NCBI GenBank assembly: GCA_018823385.1
Contig: JAHJIK010000063.1
Location: 1-17,801 of the forward strand
Reading direction: 5' to 3'
Length of the DNA: 17,801 bases
Source of the DNA: Patescibacteria group bacterium
GTDB lineage: Bacteria; Patescibacteriota; Minisyncoccia; Phycocordibacterales; Phycocordibacteraceae
Of the stretch, positions 6,664-14,741 are shown piece after piece. The stretch's first letter is position 1. Each line of letters opens with the position of its first letter. The position numbers were made by a program, and so were the translations under genes. The notes under the pieces were generated by a model. It searched no databases and was not told the origin of the DNA. It saw only the letters and a program-made list of their open reading frames with translations.

Positions 6664-7218
6664 CTACCCCTGCGCCACCAACACAATTATCAAAATCCCC
6701 ACCGTATTCAAAAGATACGTCAGTATCATAAACTGCCATTCCTTTATTTTCCCTAGTCCCATCATGCCAATACCAATCTCATCAGGAAACGGAGAAGCAA
6801 TGATAATCGCACCCAGAACTGGAGTGAACCAGGCAAAGTATGGACTCCTAAACAGAGCAACAACATTCCGCTGCTTTAGGCGACTGAGAAGGGGTGTGAA
6901 CTCCTGAAATATTTGATCCTTAAAGAATCTAAATAAGCACACATCACCAATTACAGCTCCTGCTCCTGCCGTAAGAGCTATGAGAATTGGATTGTATTCC
7001 TCTGCAAGGTGGAATAACACAACGGAGGCGGGTGCGACTGTAAAGGTGGAAACAAAGAAGATACCGGAGATAAAGGACCCTATATAGCCATAGGTTCCAA
7101 TATGATTCACAATCGCCTGCACGTAGGGTGTTTCAATCAATACCGCTAACACCACAAGGCTTATCACAAGCAGTGTGGTGTTTTGGTATGCCCACTTTTT
7201 TCGCTTCTTAATAGACAT
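6664..7218 (-). CDS. VTT/DedA-like multi-pass membrane protein
   Basis: A 184-residue integral membrane protein with about five hydrophobic segments (near 15-30, 44-70, 76-95, 128-147 and 163-182) and a basic cytoplasmic N-terminus (KKRKKW). The stretch ASPFPDEIGIGMMGLGKI (141-158), followed by a final helix containing NTVGILI, resembles the re-entrant and last-helix region of VTT-domain (SNARE-associated/DedA, TMEM41-like) proteins, which move lipids across membranes. The match is by pattern only and the canonical arginines are not obvious. Its ATG follows directly on the stop codon of the upstream 62-residue gene (TAGATG), so the two are probably translated together. Confidence 0.6.
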   Translation of the reverse strand: MSIKKRKKWAYQNTTLLVISLVVLAVLIETPYVQAIVNHIGTYGYIGSFISGIFFVSTFTVAPASVVLFHLAEEYNPILIALTAGAGAVIGDVCLFRFFKDQIFQEFTPLLSRLKQRNVVALFRSPYFAWFTPVLGAIIIASPFPDEIGIGMMGLGKIKEWQFMILTYLLNTVGILIIVLVAQG

Positions 7219-7407
7219 CTACTTCTTCTGAAGCCACACAATGAAGATATAGGCGCTGATAGCAAGACCTACGACCATTAAATGAATAACATAGGGAACA
7301 AAGACGTCTGCCCAATACGCACCAATAGCGATACCGATAAAGAGTACTGCCCACTTAACGAGCCCGAGTTGCCACCACGTAAAGGTTGTTGAAGAAAATA
7401 TATTCAT
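7219..7407 (-). CDS. Small two-TM membrane protein
   Basis: A 62-residue protein with two hydrophobic helices (about 16-33 and 38-58), rich in tryptophan and ending LQKK. A strong GGGGAGG lies directly before the ATG, and a TATACT is at 7416-7421, right after the alaS stop codon. It is followed without a gap by the VTT-like gene, so the two may work together in the membrane. The family is not recognised. Confidence 0.7.
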   Translation of the reverse strand: MNIFSSTTFTWWQLGLVKWAVLFIGIAIGAYWADVFVPYVIHLMVVGLAISAYIFIVWLQKK

Positions 7408-7415
7408 ACCTCCCC

Positions 7416-7421
7416 AGTATA
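7416..7421 (-). promoter_or_regulatory. Possible -10 element before the small two-TM gene
   Basis: TATACT lies 8 bases before the ATG at 7407 and abuts the alaS stop codon. If used, transcription would start almost at the ATG and cut off the GGGGAGG Shine-Dalgarno, so read-through from alaS is the alternative. No -35 was recognised. Confidence 0.3.
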
Positions 7422-9335
7422 CTACGCAACCACTGCCTTAATTCGCCGTATACCAGCTGCCACTGCCTCTTCTTTTAGAATCTTAAACGTACCCGCTTCA
7501 CGAATCTCACTCGTATTAGATACGTGAGGGCCGCCACAGAACTCAAGTGAGTATGCCTCACTAATCTTTGGATTCTCTTCCGTTGCGTCGATTGGACCAA
7601 TGGAATACACCGTAACCATATCAGGATACTTCACGCCAAACTCCATCTGCGCGCCAAGCTTCTCGGCTTCCTCGCGCGGCATAACGGTTCGAATCACCGG
7701 ATAGTCTTTGGCAAGAATATCATTCACAATGGTCTCTACCTCACTCACCTGCTCTGGTGTCATTTTCCCTGGTGATGAGAAGTCGATACGAAGACGCTCT
7801 GAAGTAATGTTAGAACCACGCTGCTTTACCTCGTCACCCAATACCATCTGGAGTGCCTTAAGAAGTATGTGGTGTGTGGTGTGGTATCGCACCGTTTGCT
7901 CACCATGATCAGCAAGACCTCCTGCAAACTTCTGCGCAGCACCCGCTCTCGACTTATCCTGGTGCTCTTTCATCTTTGCGGCAAAACCTTCAACATCAAT
8001 AGTCGTACCGCGTTCTTTTGCCACCTCCTCGGTAAGTTCGATAGGGAAACCGTATGAGGTAAAGAGTGTGAAGGCAGTGTCCGCATCAATACCGTCCTTT
8101 GCTCGCTTTTCAAGCTCACGCATTCCCTGTGCAAGCGTCTTTCTAAACTTCTCTTCTTCCTTTGCAATCTCAGCGCGAATCTTCTCTGCACGCTCAAGAA
8201 GCTGGGGGTACTGGTCCCCGTGTGCCTTAGCATATCCATCTACCACGTCCGCAAGTACGGCATTAGCAATTCCCAACTTGTCCGTCTCACGAATAGCACG
8301 TCGAAGAAGACGGCGAAGTACATACCCAGCCTCTGTATTTGATGGGAGTACGTCCTCGGCCAGCATAAAGGTTGCTGCGCGCATGTGATCCAAGATAATG
8401 CGGTATGAACGAGTTACAGCCTCATCACTGCCGTATGCTTTTCCAGAGTGACGCTCGATAATTGTGCGAGCATCCGCAAATACATCGATAAGGAATACAT
8501 CGGGAATACCCAGTGTGGCGAACGTAAGACGCTCAAGTCCGCCGCCGAAGTCTACGTTTCTTTTTGGAAGAGTCGTGAACGTACCATCAGCCTGTTTGAG
8601 GAACTGCATAAACACAGAATTCCCAATTTCTACAAACCGTCCACAATCACAGTTAGGGTGGCACTTAGGGCCCCATACAGGGTCGTGTGGTAGTCCAAAG
8701 TCATAGAACACCTCCGAGTCGGGGCCACCAGGCTCACCTGCTGGCATATTAGTCGGCACTCCCGCTCTACTCCACCAGTTCTTCTTAGAGTCATACGCAA
8801 AGATACGCTCGTTACCCTGCATACCCTTGGTGTATCCATCTTCTTCGCTTCCAATATTGCTGAAGCCTGCTTCAATACCCTTTTCTTTAAATAGGCGCTG
8901 CCAGATGGCAACTGCTTCAGTGTCCTCCTCCATACCAACTTCCTTGTCTCCGGCGAATACCGTCACAAATATTTTCTCAGGATCAAGACCCAATCCTTCA
9001 TCAGGATTCATTAGGAACTCAAACAACCAGGGAAGTTGCTCTTCTTTGAAATAGTCACCAAGGGACCAGTTTCCAAGCATCTCAAAGAATGTGGTGTGAC
9101 GGTTATCACCCACCTCTTCAATATCACCAGCACGGAATGCAAGCTGCGAGTTCACTACACGCGTACCCCCCGGATGGTCCTTACCAAGTAGGTATGGGAT
9201 CAACGGCTGCATACCACTTGAGGTGAAGAGTGTCGTTGGATCATTTCCAGGAACAATAGGTGCTGAGGGAATAATGACGTGTCCCCGCTCCTTGAAGAAA
9301 GCTAGATATCGGCTACGTACTTCGGATACTTTCAT
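7422..9335 (-). CDS. alaS: Alanine-tRNA ligase, short form without C-Ala domain
   Basis: Charges tRNA-Ala with alanine. The 637-residue protein has the class II catalytic core: motif 2 around RAGDIEEVGDNRHTTFFEML (68-87) and motif 3 GGGLERL (264-270). A tRNA-recognition helical part follows. The editing domain has both zinc/catalytic motifs, H485-xxx-H489 (HTTHH) and C600-xxx-H604 (CGGPH). It ends at GIRRIKAVVA, immediately after the editing domain. The coiled linker and C-Ala domain of full-length (about 870-residue) enzymes are absent, and the stop is followed directly by another gene rather than by a decayed tail. An extra cluster, C225, C229 and C231 (CHPNCDC), lies in the catalytic domain. 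It is in a co-directional run after pepF. Confidence 0.95.
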   Translation of the reverse strand: MKVSEVRSRYLAFFKERGHVIIPSAPIVPGNDPTTLFTSSGMQPLIPYLLGKDHPGGTRVVNSQLAFRAGDIEEVGDNRHTTFFEMLGNWSLGDYFKEEQLPWLFEFLMNPDEGLGLDPEKIFVTVFAGDKEVGMEEDTEAVAIWQRLFKEKGIEAGFSNIGSEEDGYTKGMQGNERIFAYDSKKNWWSRAGVPTNMPAGEPGGPDSEVFYDFGLPHDPVWGPKCHPNCDCGRFVEIGNSVFMQFLKQADGTFTTLPKRNVDFGGGLERLTFATLGIPDVFLIDVFADARTIIERHSGKAYGSDEAVTRSYRIILDHMRAATFMLAEDVLPSNTEAGYVLRRLLRRAIRETDKLGIANAVLADVVDGYAKAHGDQYPQLLERAEKIRAEIAKEEEKFRKTLAQGMRELEKRAKDGIDADTAFTLFTSYGFPIELTEEVAKERGTTIDVEGFAAKMKEHQDKSRAGAAQKFAGGLADHGEQTVRYHTTHHILLKALQMVLGDEVKQRGSNITSERLRIDFSSPGKMTPEQVSEVETIVNDILAKDYPVIRTVMPREEAEKLGAQMEFGVKYPDMVTVYSIGPIDATEENPKISEAYSLEFCGGPHVSNTSEIREAGTFKILKEEAVAAGIRRIKAVVA

Positions 9336-9343
9336 ATAGTCCT

Positions 9344-9352
9344 ACGATACCA
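9344..9352 (-). promoter_or_regulatory. Possible extended -10 element before alaS
   Basis: TGG-TATCGT on the minus strand, 8 bases before the ATG, in the short gap after the pepF stop. AGGA, 4 bases before the ATG, can serve as a Shine-Dalgarno. There is no -35 match. Confidence 0.35.
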
Positions 9353-9354
9353 AA

Positions 9355-11115
9355 TTATTTAATAAGGCGCTCTAGCTCAGCCACATCGGCCTCAATACTC
9401 TTAAGCCCCTCCTTAAAGAGAGCTGGTTTTCGTGTGTCTAGATCGCAAGTAGCAAAGATGTCTTCTGGTGACATGCTTTCGCCTGCTGAAAGGAACCCAT
9501 CAACCTTACTGATGTATGCAGGGTCTTTTTCAAGCTTTCGATGCATTGCTTTGCTAATCAGTTGGCCGTACGCATATGAATATACGTAGAAGAAGCGACG
9601 AATGTGACCCCAGGTTACGAAGAAATTTCCATCCTCTGGCACAAGCGTAAAGGCAGGTCCAAGGTATGCTCCCATATGCTTGTTCATAAGCGCTGCGATT
9701 TGCTCCTTTGCTACGTATCCCTGCGTACGAATGGCAGCATGAAGGTCACGTTCAAACTCAAAACAAGCAATCTGACGGAATACCGTACTTACGTCATCCT
9801 GAATCATGTTGTGAAGCCCAATAATACGCTCCTCTTCAGGGAGAATCTCAAGTAACCGCTTAAGCGCCGCATACTCAAAGAACGTACTGGCGGTCTCAGC
9901 GGTTGAAATAGGATGCCCTTGGTACAGCGGTCGTTGAGACTTCGCGCGTTCTGCGTGTACGGCATGTCCCATTTCGTGTGCAAGCGTCTTGAGTGATTCA
10001 AACGAATCCGTTTGGTTGAGAAGCACGAAGGTTGGCATCTCTACACTTGAAAGGCAGTACGCTCCACCTGTCTTTCCTTTCTTTGGATACACATCCACTT
10101 GTCCGTTGTTCAATAGTCGATCAAAGATATCTGCGTATGCAGGATCTAGCCCTCCAAATACATCACGCACCATCGATACTGCTGTATCAAAGGGAACTTT
10201 GGTCTTCAACTCTCCTACTGATGCTCCACGATCAGCATATGACAGTGTCTTCACACCCAATAGCTTCTTCTTAGCCGCATAGAAGCGGTGCGAGATTTCA
10301 GCACTATCAGTCACCGCCTTAACAAGCGCCAACACACTCTTAGGCTCGTTCTGGTACCCGCGGATAGTGGCTTCATATGGCTCTTTCATGCCACGCAGTT
10401 CATCGTCAATCTTTTTGTCTGTGTAGATAGCATTCAATTCACTTTCAGCTATATCAGCTACATTTCCGTATACACTACGAACCTTTGTGTATAGTGCGTG
10501 ACGCTGCTCTAGTGGAAGCTGCATATACTTGCCCTCAGCTTCAGGTAGCGGGAGGGTTTCGCCTTCAAACTCAACGGTCTGCTTGTTAAGTACGTTGTCT
10601 GTGGCCTGTACCCAACGCCCACTTGAGACATCAGCTTTCAAAGAAAGAATCTTTTCCTCAGCTTCTGTGAGATTGTACTTAGCACTTTCAAACACCTGCG
10701 TAAGCCAGTATCGGTATGGTGCAAGCACTTCAGCCTTCATGAACTTGTTTTGAACGGTCTCAGACACTTTACCGAGTTCAAGCGCAAAGAAGATAAGCTT
10801 GTTACTGCGCTTTGTAGCTCTGTCTTCAAGGCGAGCTCCCAATGCTTCTGCCTCCTTATCCTCGATGTTCTTATCTTTACGTAAATATACATAATATTGT
10901 GCATCATCTGCTGGGAGTGAGATGAGTTTCTCATAGTCAAGGAGCGCCTGTGCGAGGGCTGCTGAATCCTTTAGATATTTCTTGTCTGTTCGATACTTCT
11001 TTTCAAATGCATCAACCCCTCTATCCGCTTTCTTCTGGTCGGCTTCGATTGTAGGGTCGGTAACGGAGGAATAGAGAAGGTTGAGATTCCACTCAACAGG
11101 CATTTTTTTAGTCAT
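9355..11115 (-). CDS. pepF: M3 family oligoendopeptidase F
   Basis: A cytoplasmic zinc metallopeptidase that cleaves short peptides. The 586-residue protein has the zinc motif HEMGH (H380, E381, H384) and the third ligand E407 in the STAETAST segment, 23 residues on, as in family M3. The N-terminal helical part (1-200) fits the PepF prodomain-like region (VEWNLNLLYSS, then YVYLRKDKN). The downstream VTWGHIRRFFYVYSYAYGQLI segment carries the conserved His/Tyr substrate-binding residues. Length matches PepF (about 590-600). It has its own promoter pair directly before the ATG, although it lies between ung and alaS in a co-directional run. Confidence 0.93.
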   Translation of the reverse strand: MTKKMPVEWNLNLLYSSVTDPTIEADQKKADRGVDAFEKKYRTDKKYLKDSAALAQALLDYEKLISLPADDAQYYVYLRKDKNIEDKEAEALGARLEDRATKRSNKLIFFALELGKVSETVQNKFMKAEVLAPYRYWLTQVFESAKYNLTEAEEKILSLKADVSSGRWVQATDNVLNKQTVEFEGETLPLPEAEGKYMQLPLEQRHALYTKVRSVYGNVADIAESELNAIYTDKKIDDELRGMKEPYEATIRGYQNEPKSVLALVKAVTDSAEISHRFYAAKKKLLGVKTLSYADRGASVGELKTKVPFDTAVSMVRDVFGGLDPAYADIFDRLLNNGQVDVYPKKGKTGGAYCLSSVEMPTFVLLNQTDSFESLKTLAHEMGHAVHAERAKSQRPLYQGHPISTAETASTFFEYAALKRLLEILPEEERIIGLHNMIQDDVSTVFRQIACFEFERDLHAAIRTQGYVAKEQIAALMNKHMGAYLGPAFTLVPEDGNFFVTWGHIRRFFYVYSYAYGQLISKAMHRKLEKDPAYISKVDGFLSAGESMSPEDIFATCDLDTRKPALFKEGLKSIEADVAELERLIK

Positions 11116-11121
11116 GTATAC

Positions 11122-11149
11122 AGGATACCAAGAGTGCCAACCTATTCAA
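11122..11149 (-). promoter_or_regulatory. pepF promoter, predicted leaderless
   Basis: TTGAAT (11144-11149), a 16-base spacer ending in TGG, then TATCCT (11122-11127). Only 6 bases (GTATAC) separate the -10 from the ATG, so transcription should begin at or next to the A of ATG. Confidence 0.65.
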
Positions 11150-11152
11150 AAC

Positions 11153-11818
11153 CTACCACTCAATTTCCGTTTGATTCCACTTGCGTAGCTGTGCGTTTGT
11201 TCTGCTAAAGGGTTTTGAACCGAAGAACCCCTTACGTGCTGAAAATGGTGACGGGTGTGGGGATTCCACTACCACATGCTTACTACGATCTATCAGCGCA
11301 CCTTTTTTCTGTGCATATGCGCCCCAGAGAATAAACACAATATGTTCCTTTTCATCTGAAAGTGAAAGTGTTTGCAGTACTGCATCCGTAAATACCTCCC
11401 ACCCTTTGTTTTGATGCGAGCCTGGGGACTTCTCAGACACGGTAAGGGTTGCATTTAGGAGCAACACTCCTTGCTGAGCCCAATCAGTCAGATCTCCATT
11501 CGTGCGCTCAATACCAATATCACTCTTCAACTCTTTGAAAATATTCTGAAGTGAAGGGGGAAGTCGAACACCCTTTGGAACAGAAAAGGAAAGTCCAGTT
11601 GCTTGTCCCTCACCATGATACGGATCCTGGCCGAGAATCACCACTTTCACAGCTTTAAATGGCGTCATCTCAAATGCCCTGAACAGCGCATCTACATCAG
11701 GGTACGTTGCAGTTGTTTGATACGACTTCTCGACAAACTGTACTAACTCAGCAAAATATGGAGCCTTCAGTTCCCCGCTCAGTTTCTCGTTCCAACTAGA
11801 TTCCAAGACTAGATTCAT
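11153..11818 (-). CDS. ung: Uracil-DNA glycosylase, family 1
   Basis: Removes uracil from DNA to start base-excision repair. The 221-residue protein has the family-1 water-activating motif GQDPYH (63-68, with D65 as catalytic base) and the C-terminal HPSP loop (188-191, H188). Between them are the GLSFSVP, LLLNATLTV and FILWGAYAQ segments, in the correct order. Length is typical. Its ATG overlaps the stop of the methyltransferase gene upstream (ATGA), so the two repair proteins are translationally coupled. Confidence 0.96.
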   Translation of the reverse strand: MNLVLESSWNEKLSGELKAPYFAELVQFVEKSYQTTATYPDVDALFRAFEMTPFKAVKVVILGQDPYHGEGQATGLSFSVPKGVRLPPSLQNIFKELKSDIGIERTNGDLTDWAQQGVLLLNATLTVSEKSPGSHQNKGWEVFTDAVLQTLSLSDEKEHIVFILWGAYAQKKGALIDRSKHVVVESPHPSPFSARKGFFGSKPFSRTNAQLRKWNQTEIEW

Positions 11819-12069
11819 ATCGCACCTTCAGATTCCAGAAGCTTTCGTTTAGCTTCTGGTCCACCTCGATTGTATTCACCAATCTTCCCGTCACTGCGAA
11901 TCACTCGGTGACACGGCACTGTCGGATCAAAGTTATTCTTCATGATAGTACCAACCGCACGTGCAGCGCCTGGCTTTCCTGCCATTGCCGCTACCGTGCC
12001 ATATGTAGCAGTTTGCCCTTTTGGTATTTGACGGACAACAGAACGTACATTGTCAGCAAAATCCTTCAT
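11815..12069 (-). CDS. Minimal O6-alkylguanine-DNA alkyltransferase (MGMT/ATL) domain
   Basis: Only 84 residues, equivalent to the C-terminal DNA-binding and active-site domain of Ogt/MGMT. It has TATYGTVAAMAG (helix-turn-helix start, 20-31), ARAVGTIMKNN (arginine finger region) and PCHRV (52-56) with the alkyl-accepting C53, then RSDGKIGEYNRGG. The N-terminal RNase-H-like domain is absent, as in ATL/YbaZ proteins. But ATLs usually replace the active cysteine, which is kept here. It may therefore be a working stand-alone methyltransferase or a damage sensor feeding nucleotide-excision repair. It starts one base after the stop of the PD-(D/E)XK nuclease gene and overlaps ung. Confidence 0.88.
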   Translation of the reverse strand: MKDFADNVRSVVRQIPKGQTATYGTVAAMAGKPGAARAVGTIMKNNFDPTVPCHRVIRSDGKIGEYNRGGPEAKRKLLESEGAI

Positions 12070-12070
12070 A

Positions 12071-12850
12071 CTATTTCTTCGTAGCTTTGTGTATTTTTAG
12101 GAGCAACTTCCCTGCATGCTCACGATACGGGCAGTACGTACAATCAACACCAATGGCAGGAATGTCTTCTGACACAAGACACGCTTTAACATCATCCAGC
12201 GTTCCCTCTACCCATGAATCATCTCCCTCATACGGAAGTATAGTGACGTCAAACTCAAGCTTGCCATCGAATGCCTCTTTATCTGCTCGTCCGTTTGCGT
12301 ATACAAAGTATGCGGTTGGAGAAACCTTAAATCCGTTGTTACGGAACAGCCACTGGTACATTTCAACCTGTCGCTTGTATCCATCTTTCCACTCTTCGTC
12401 TAGAGTGATACTTTCCTTTCCAGCCGTTGCCTTATAGTCGACTACGTAGAGCTCACCATCTGGTTTGACCCACACATCATCAATACCACCTCTGAATATA
12501 AGATTTGATGGTTCGTGATGTACTTTGATTCCCCGCTTCATAGCGTCGCGCCACTCTTCCATGCGAGGATCGTTAAACGGAACCGCATCTATCTTGTACT
12601 GTTCCATCAATGGATGCGGCTTTCCATCAGCACGGTGAATATCGAATTCCTTCTTGAACAGTTCGTCTACTGCATTATTTAAATTAAACGGAAACGAATC
12701 AGGACGCCCTACGCCATATCGTGCTTCCATCCAGAAGCAGCGAGGACACTCGAGAAAGCGTTCTACTTTAGAGCGAGAAAGTGTATATGGTTCTTTGGAT
12801 GTTGGATTAAAACGCCCTTTCTCCCATTTTAGTTTGTACGGAAATGCCAT
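12071..12850 (-). CDS. RecB-type PD-(D/E)XK nuclease with two CxxC pairs
   Basis: A 259-residue single-domain nuclease of the RecB/AddB/Cas4-like clan (PDDEXK_1 type). Visible motifs are LSRSKVERFLECPRCFW (24-40), GGIDD with D124 (motif II), VVDYKAT with D138-x-K140 (motif III) and QVEMYQWLF with Q161 and Y165 (QhxxY). Cysteine pairs C35/C38 near the start and C237/C240 near the end (CTYC) could hold an iron-sulphur cluster or zinc and tie the ends together, as the four-cysteine cluster of AddB and Cas4 does, though the spacing differs. It has no helicase neighbour and no Cas genes, so it is a stand-alone enzyme. It is coupled to the alkyltransferase and ung, pointing to DNA repair; that is inference. 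Confidence 0.85.
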   Translation of the reverse strand: MAFPYKLKWEKGRFNPTSKEPYTLSRSKVERFLECPRCFWMEARYGVGRPDSFPFNLNNAVDELFKKEFDIHRADGKPHPLMEQYKIDAVPFNDPRMEEWRDAMKRGIKVHHEPSNLIFRGGIDDVWVKPDGELYVVDYKATAGKESITLDEEWKDGYKRQVEMYQWLFRNNGFKVSPTAYFVYANGRADKEAFDGKLEFDVTILPYEGDDSWVEGTLDDVKACLVSEDIPAIGVDCTYCPYREHAGKLLLKIHKATKK

Positions 12851-12875
12851 GTATGTAGTATACCAAACTACATAC
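12851..12875 (-). repeat. Perfect 9-bp inverted repeat around the RecB-like nuclease start
   Basis: GTATGTAGT (12851-12859) and its reverse complement (12867-12875) are separated by 7 bases. It overlaps the -10 element (12857-12862), the TGG extension and the stop codon of the upstream gene (12868-12870), and ends directly against the ATG at 12850. It could be an operator or, in read-through mRNA, a hairpin next to the start codon. Confidence 0.7.
12857..12865 (-). promoter_or_regulatory. Extended -10 element before the RecB-like nuclease, predicted leaderless
   Basis: TGG-TATACT on the minus strand, followed by 6 bases (ACATAC) and then the ATG. No -35 match stands 16-18 bases upstream, so it would depend on the extended -10 or on an activator. 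Confidence 0.5.
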
Positions 12876-13719
12876 CCACCTGACTGGTGCCGTCCGTAAG
12901 AGCATCAATCTCAGCAATGATAGAGCCAATTCGTTCAGGTGTGAGTGAGAATGTACGCAACACTTCCCGCTTCTTCTTCAGTTGCTCAGTCGTTACAATT
13001 CCCTGTTCAATCAGTAACCGCTTCTCGCCTTTCTTCAAGGTTGTAAGGGCGGTAACAGGATATACACCAGTGACTAGCATACGGTCATACAGGTTCCCTT
13101 CGCTTGGATAGCTCCAGCCAATCAGATTGACGCCTGCGCATGTGGCGTAGTCGATTGCTTGCCCGGTGAACTTTGTGTTCGTAATCAAATAGCCGTGGTC
13201 AATAGGACAGGTGCCGTTGACTGATGGGTCACAGTTACGAATATCATCAAGACGCGATTTTACATATAGCGCTACTTTTACGTCAGTCTTATATCCCGGA
13301 TCATTGTGATACTTCAGTTCTGCCGCAAGATACTCACCGTTACGTGTCGCATATACATCTACCTCATGACTGACGCATTTGCCGGGAATAAGGCGGCGCC
13401 ACTGCACGTCCCATCCGTCTTTACGAAACAGCTCCGCAACAAAGTCTTCGAAGGGATGGCCAGTTGGACCTAGATCAAACAACGCACGACGCAGACTATA
13501 TCTCGCCGCAACAGAACGCGTATCTGAGCGAAGCAACTGAAATGCCCGCTTATATATATCTTGTGTACGAGCTCCCGTAACAAGTGTGTTTTCGATAATC
13601 TCTCGAATGCGTTTAGCTGAAGCACGAGATGCACCTGATCGCAGGAGCGATGTCTCGAGTTTTGAACCATCAAAGTCTTCTCGTGTGCCGTCTGCTTTTA
13701 GGATTTCTGCCATACTCAC
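12868..13719 (-). CDS. ATP-cone / Mrr-like PD-(D/E)XK endonuclease
   Basis: A 283-residue fusion. Residues about 4-86 form an ATP-cone, the nucleotide-sensing domain of ribonucleotide reductases and NrdR (EILKADGTREDFD, SGAS, TLVTGARTQDIYKRAF, AARYSLRRAL). Residues about 88-205 form a restriction-endonuclease-like domain with E91, D121 (HEVDV) and E134-x-K136 (ELKYHN). Cysteines at 115, 163, 171 and 194 may be structural. A helical tail follows (about 225-275). ATP-cone/Mrr proteins are known, but their target is not settled. No methyltransferase is adjacent, so it is not an ordinary restriction pair. The start is GTG at 13719, overlapping the mnmA stop (GTGA); ATG at 13713 is an equally good choice and gives MAEILKADG. 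Confidence 0.85.
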   Translation of the reverse strand: MSMAEILKADGTREDFDGSKLETSLLRSGASRASAKRIREIIENTLVTGARTQDIYKRAFQLLRSDTRSVAARYSLRRALFDLGPTGHPFEDFVAELFRKDGWDVQWRRLIPGKCVSHEVDVYATRNGEYLAAELKYHNDPGYKTDVKVALYVKSRLDDIRNCDPSVNGTCPIDHGYLITNTKFTGQAIDYATCAGVNLIGWSYPSEGNLYDRMLVTGVYPVTALTTLKKGEKRLLIEQGIVTTEQLKKKREVLRTFSLTPERIGSIIAEIDALTDGTSQVGM

Positions 13720-14735
13720 ACAATGATACCACCTCCAAGACAGTGGTCACCGTTGTATATAACGAGTGACTGACCTGCAGCAATAGGTTCAGTGATTGGT
13801 TCTGCAGGAATAAAGCGGGTGCCAGATATAACCCCTTCCACTCGCGGACCATGATAGCGATACTGAGCTGATACTGAACCTGCGTCCATAGATTCTATGC
13901 AGTTCATTGACGTCAGGTTGATGTGCTCCGTCTCTGTCGGGAGTGTTGGTGTATGTGATACAACCAACTCATTCTTCTCTACGTCTTTAGCTACCACATA
14001 CCATGGGCCAGGCAGAGCATCAGCAAGTGAGATTCGTTCACCAAGCGTGTGAAGTAACGAACCAGTGTGCCTCCCTACAAGTTCTCCGTCAGCAGTAACG
14101 GCAGCTCCACTATCAACTCCGAACTCTTGGGTGAGAAACTCCTCTACCGATATTGAGCCAAGAAAACACACACCCTGACTATCCTTCTTCAGGGCATTGG
14201 GAAGGTTGTACTTCTTTGCCAGTTCACGCACCCTCGTCTTATGCATCCCACCAAGTGGAAAAAGTGTTTTTGCAAATACCTCCTTCGGCACAGCCCACAG
14301 GAAATAGCTTTGGTCTTTACTGGTATCAATTCCCTTAAGTAGCCTTCCGTTTTCTGTTTGTGCGTAGTGGCCGGTAGCAACAAAGTCTGCGCCTTGCTGC
14401 ATAGCGTAGTTAAAGAACGCACCGAACTTCACCTCTCTGTTGCACATAATATCGGGATTAGGAGTACGACCCGCTTTGTATTCAGTGAGTAAATAGTCAA
14501 TTACCCCTTTTTTGTATTCTTCAGAGGCATCAAGGGTTCTAAAGGGTATTCGTAGGTGTGCTGCAACACGCATCGCATCGCGCCTATCATCAGCCCACGT
14601 GCACGGCATGCCGGGCGGGTACCAGCCTTTGATAAACACTCCGGTGATATCAGCACCCTGCTCCTGCAGTAGTGCAGCAGTTACAGCTGAATCAACACCG
14701 CCAGAAAGTCCAACGTATATCTTTTTCCCTCTCAT
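13716..14735 (-). CDS. mnmA: tRNA-specific 2-thiouridylase MnmA
   Basis: Thiolates U34 of tRNAs for Lys, Glu and Gln, using ATP to adenylate the base and a persulphide sulphur. The 339-residue protein has the PP-loop SGGVDS (11-16), TPNPDIMCNR with C98, ATGHYA (120-125), and GVCFLGS with C190. C98 and C190 are the two catalytic cysteines. The C-terminal beta-barrel closes with the CLGGGIIV ending normal for the family, so the TGA here is a true stop. It is the first gene of a co-directional run, with a promoter directly before the ATG and a divergent gene on the other side. Confidence 0.95.
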   Translation of the reverse strand: MRGKKIYVGLSGGVDSAVTAALLQEQGADITGVFIKGWYPPGMPCTWADDRRDAMRVAAHLRIPFRTLDASEEYKKGVIDYLLTEYKAGRTPNPDIMCNREVKFGAFFNYAMQQGADFVATGHYAQTENGRLLKGIDTSKDQSYFLWAVPKEVFAKTLFPLGGMHKTRVRELAKKYNLPNALKKDSQGVCFLGSISVEEFLTQEFGVDSGAAVTADGELVGRHTGSLLHTLGERISLADALPGPWYVVAKDVEKNELVVSHTPTLPTETEHINLTSMNCIESMDAGSVSAQYRYHGPRVEGVISGTRFIPAEPITEPIAAGQSLVIYNGDHCLGGGIIV

Positions 14736-14741
14736 ATATGA

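Noticed and set aside
12071..12850. Cas4 of a CRISPR system
   Set aside because: No repeats or other cas genes are present, and the cysteine layout (two CxxC pairs) differs from Cas4. A general RecB-type nuclease is the safer call.
12868..13719. Type II or IV restriction system
   Set aside because: No methyltransferase or specificity gene is adjacent, and the ATP-cone fusion is not typical of classical restriction enzymes.
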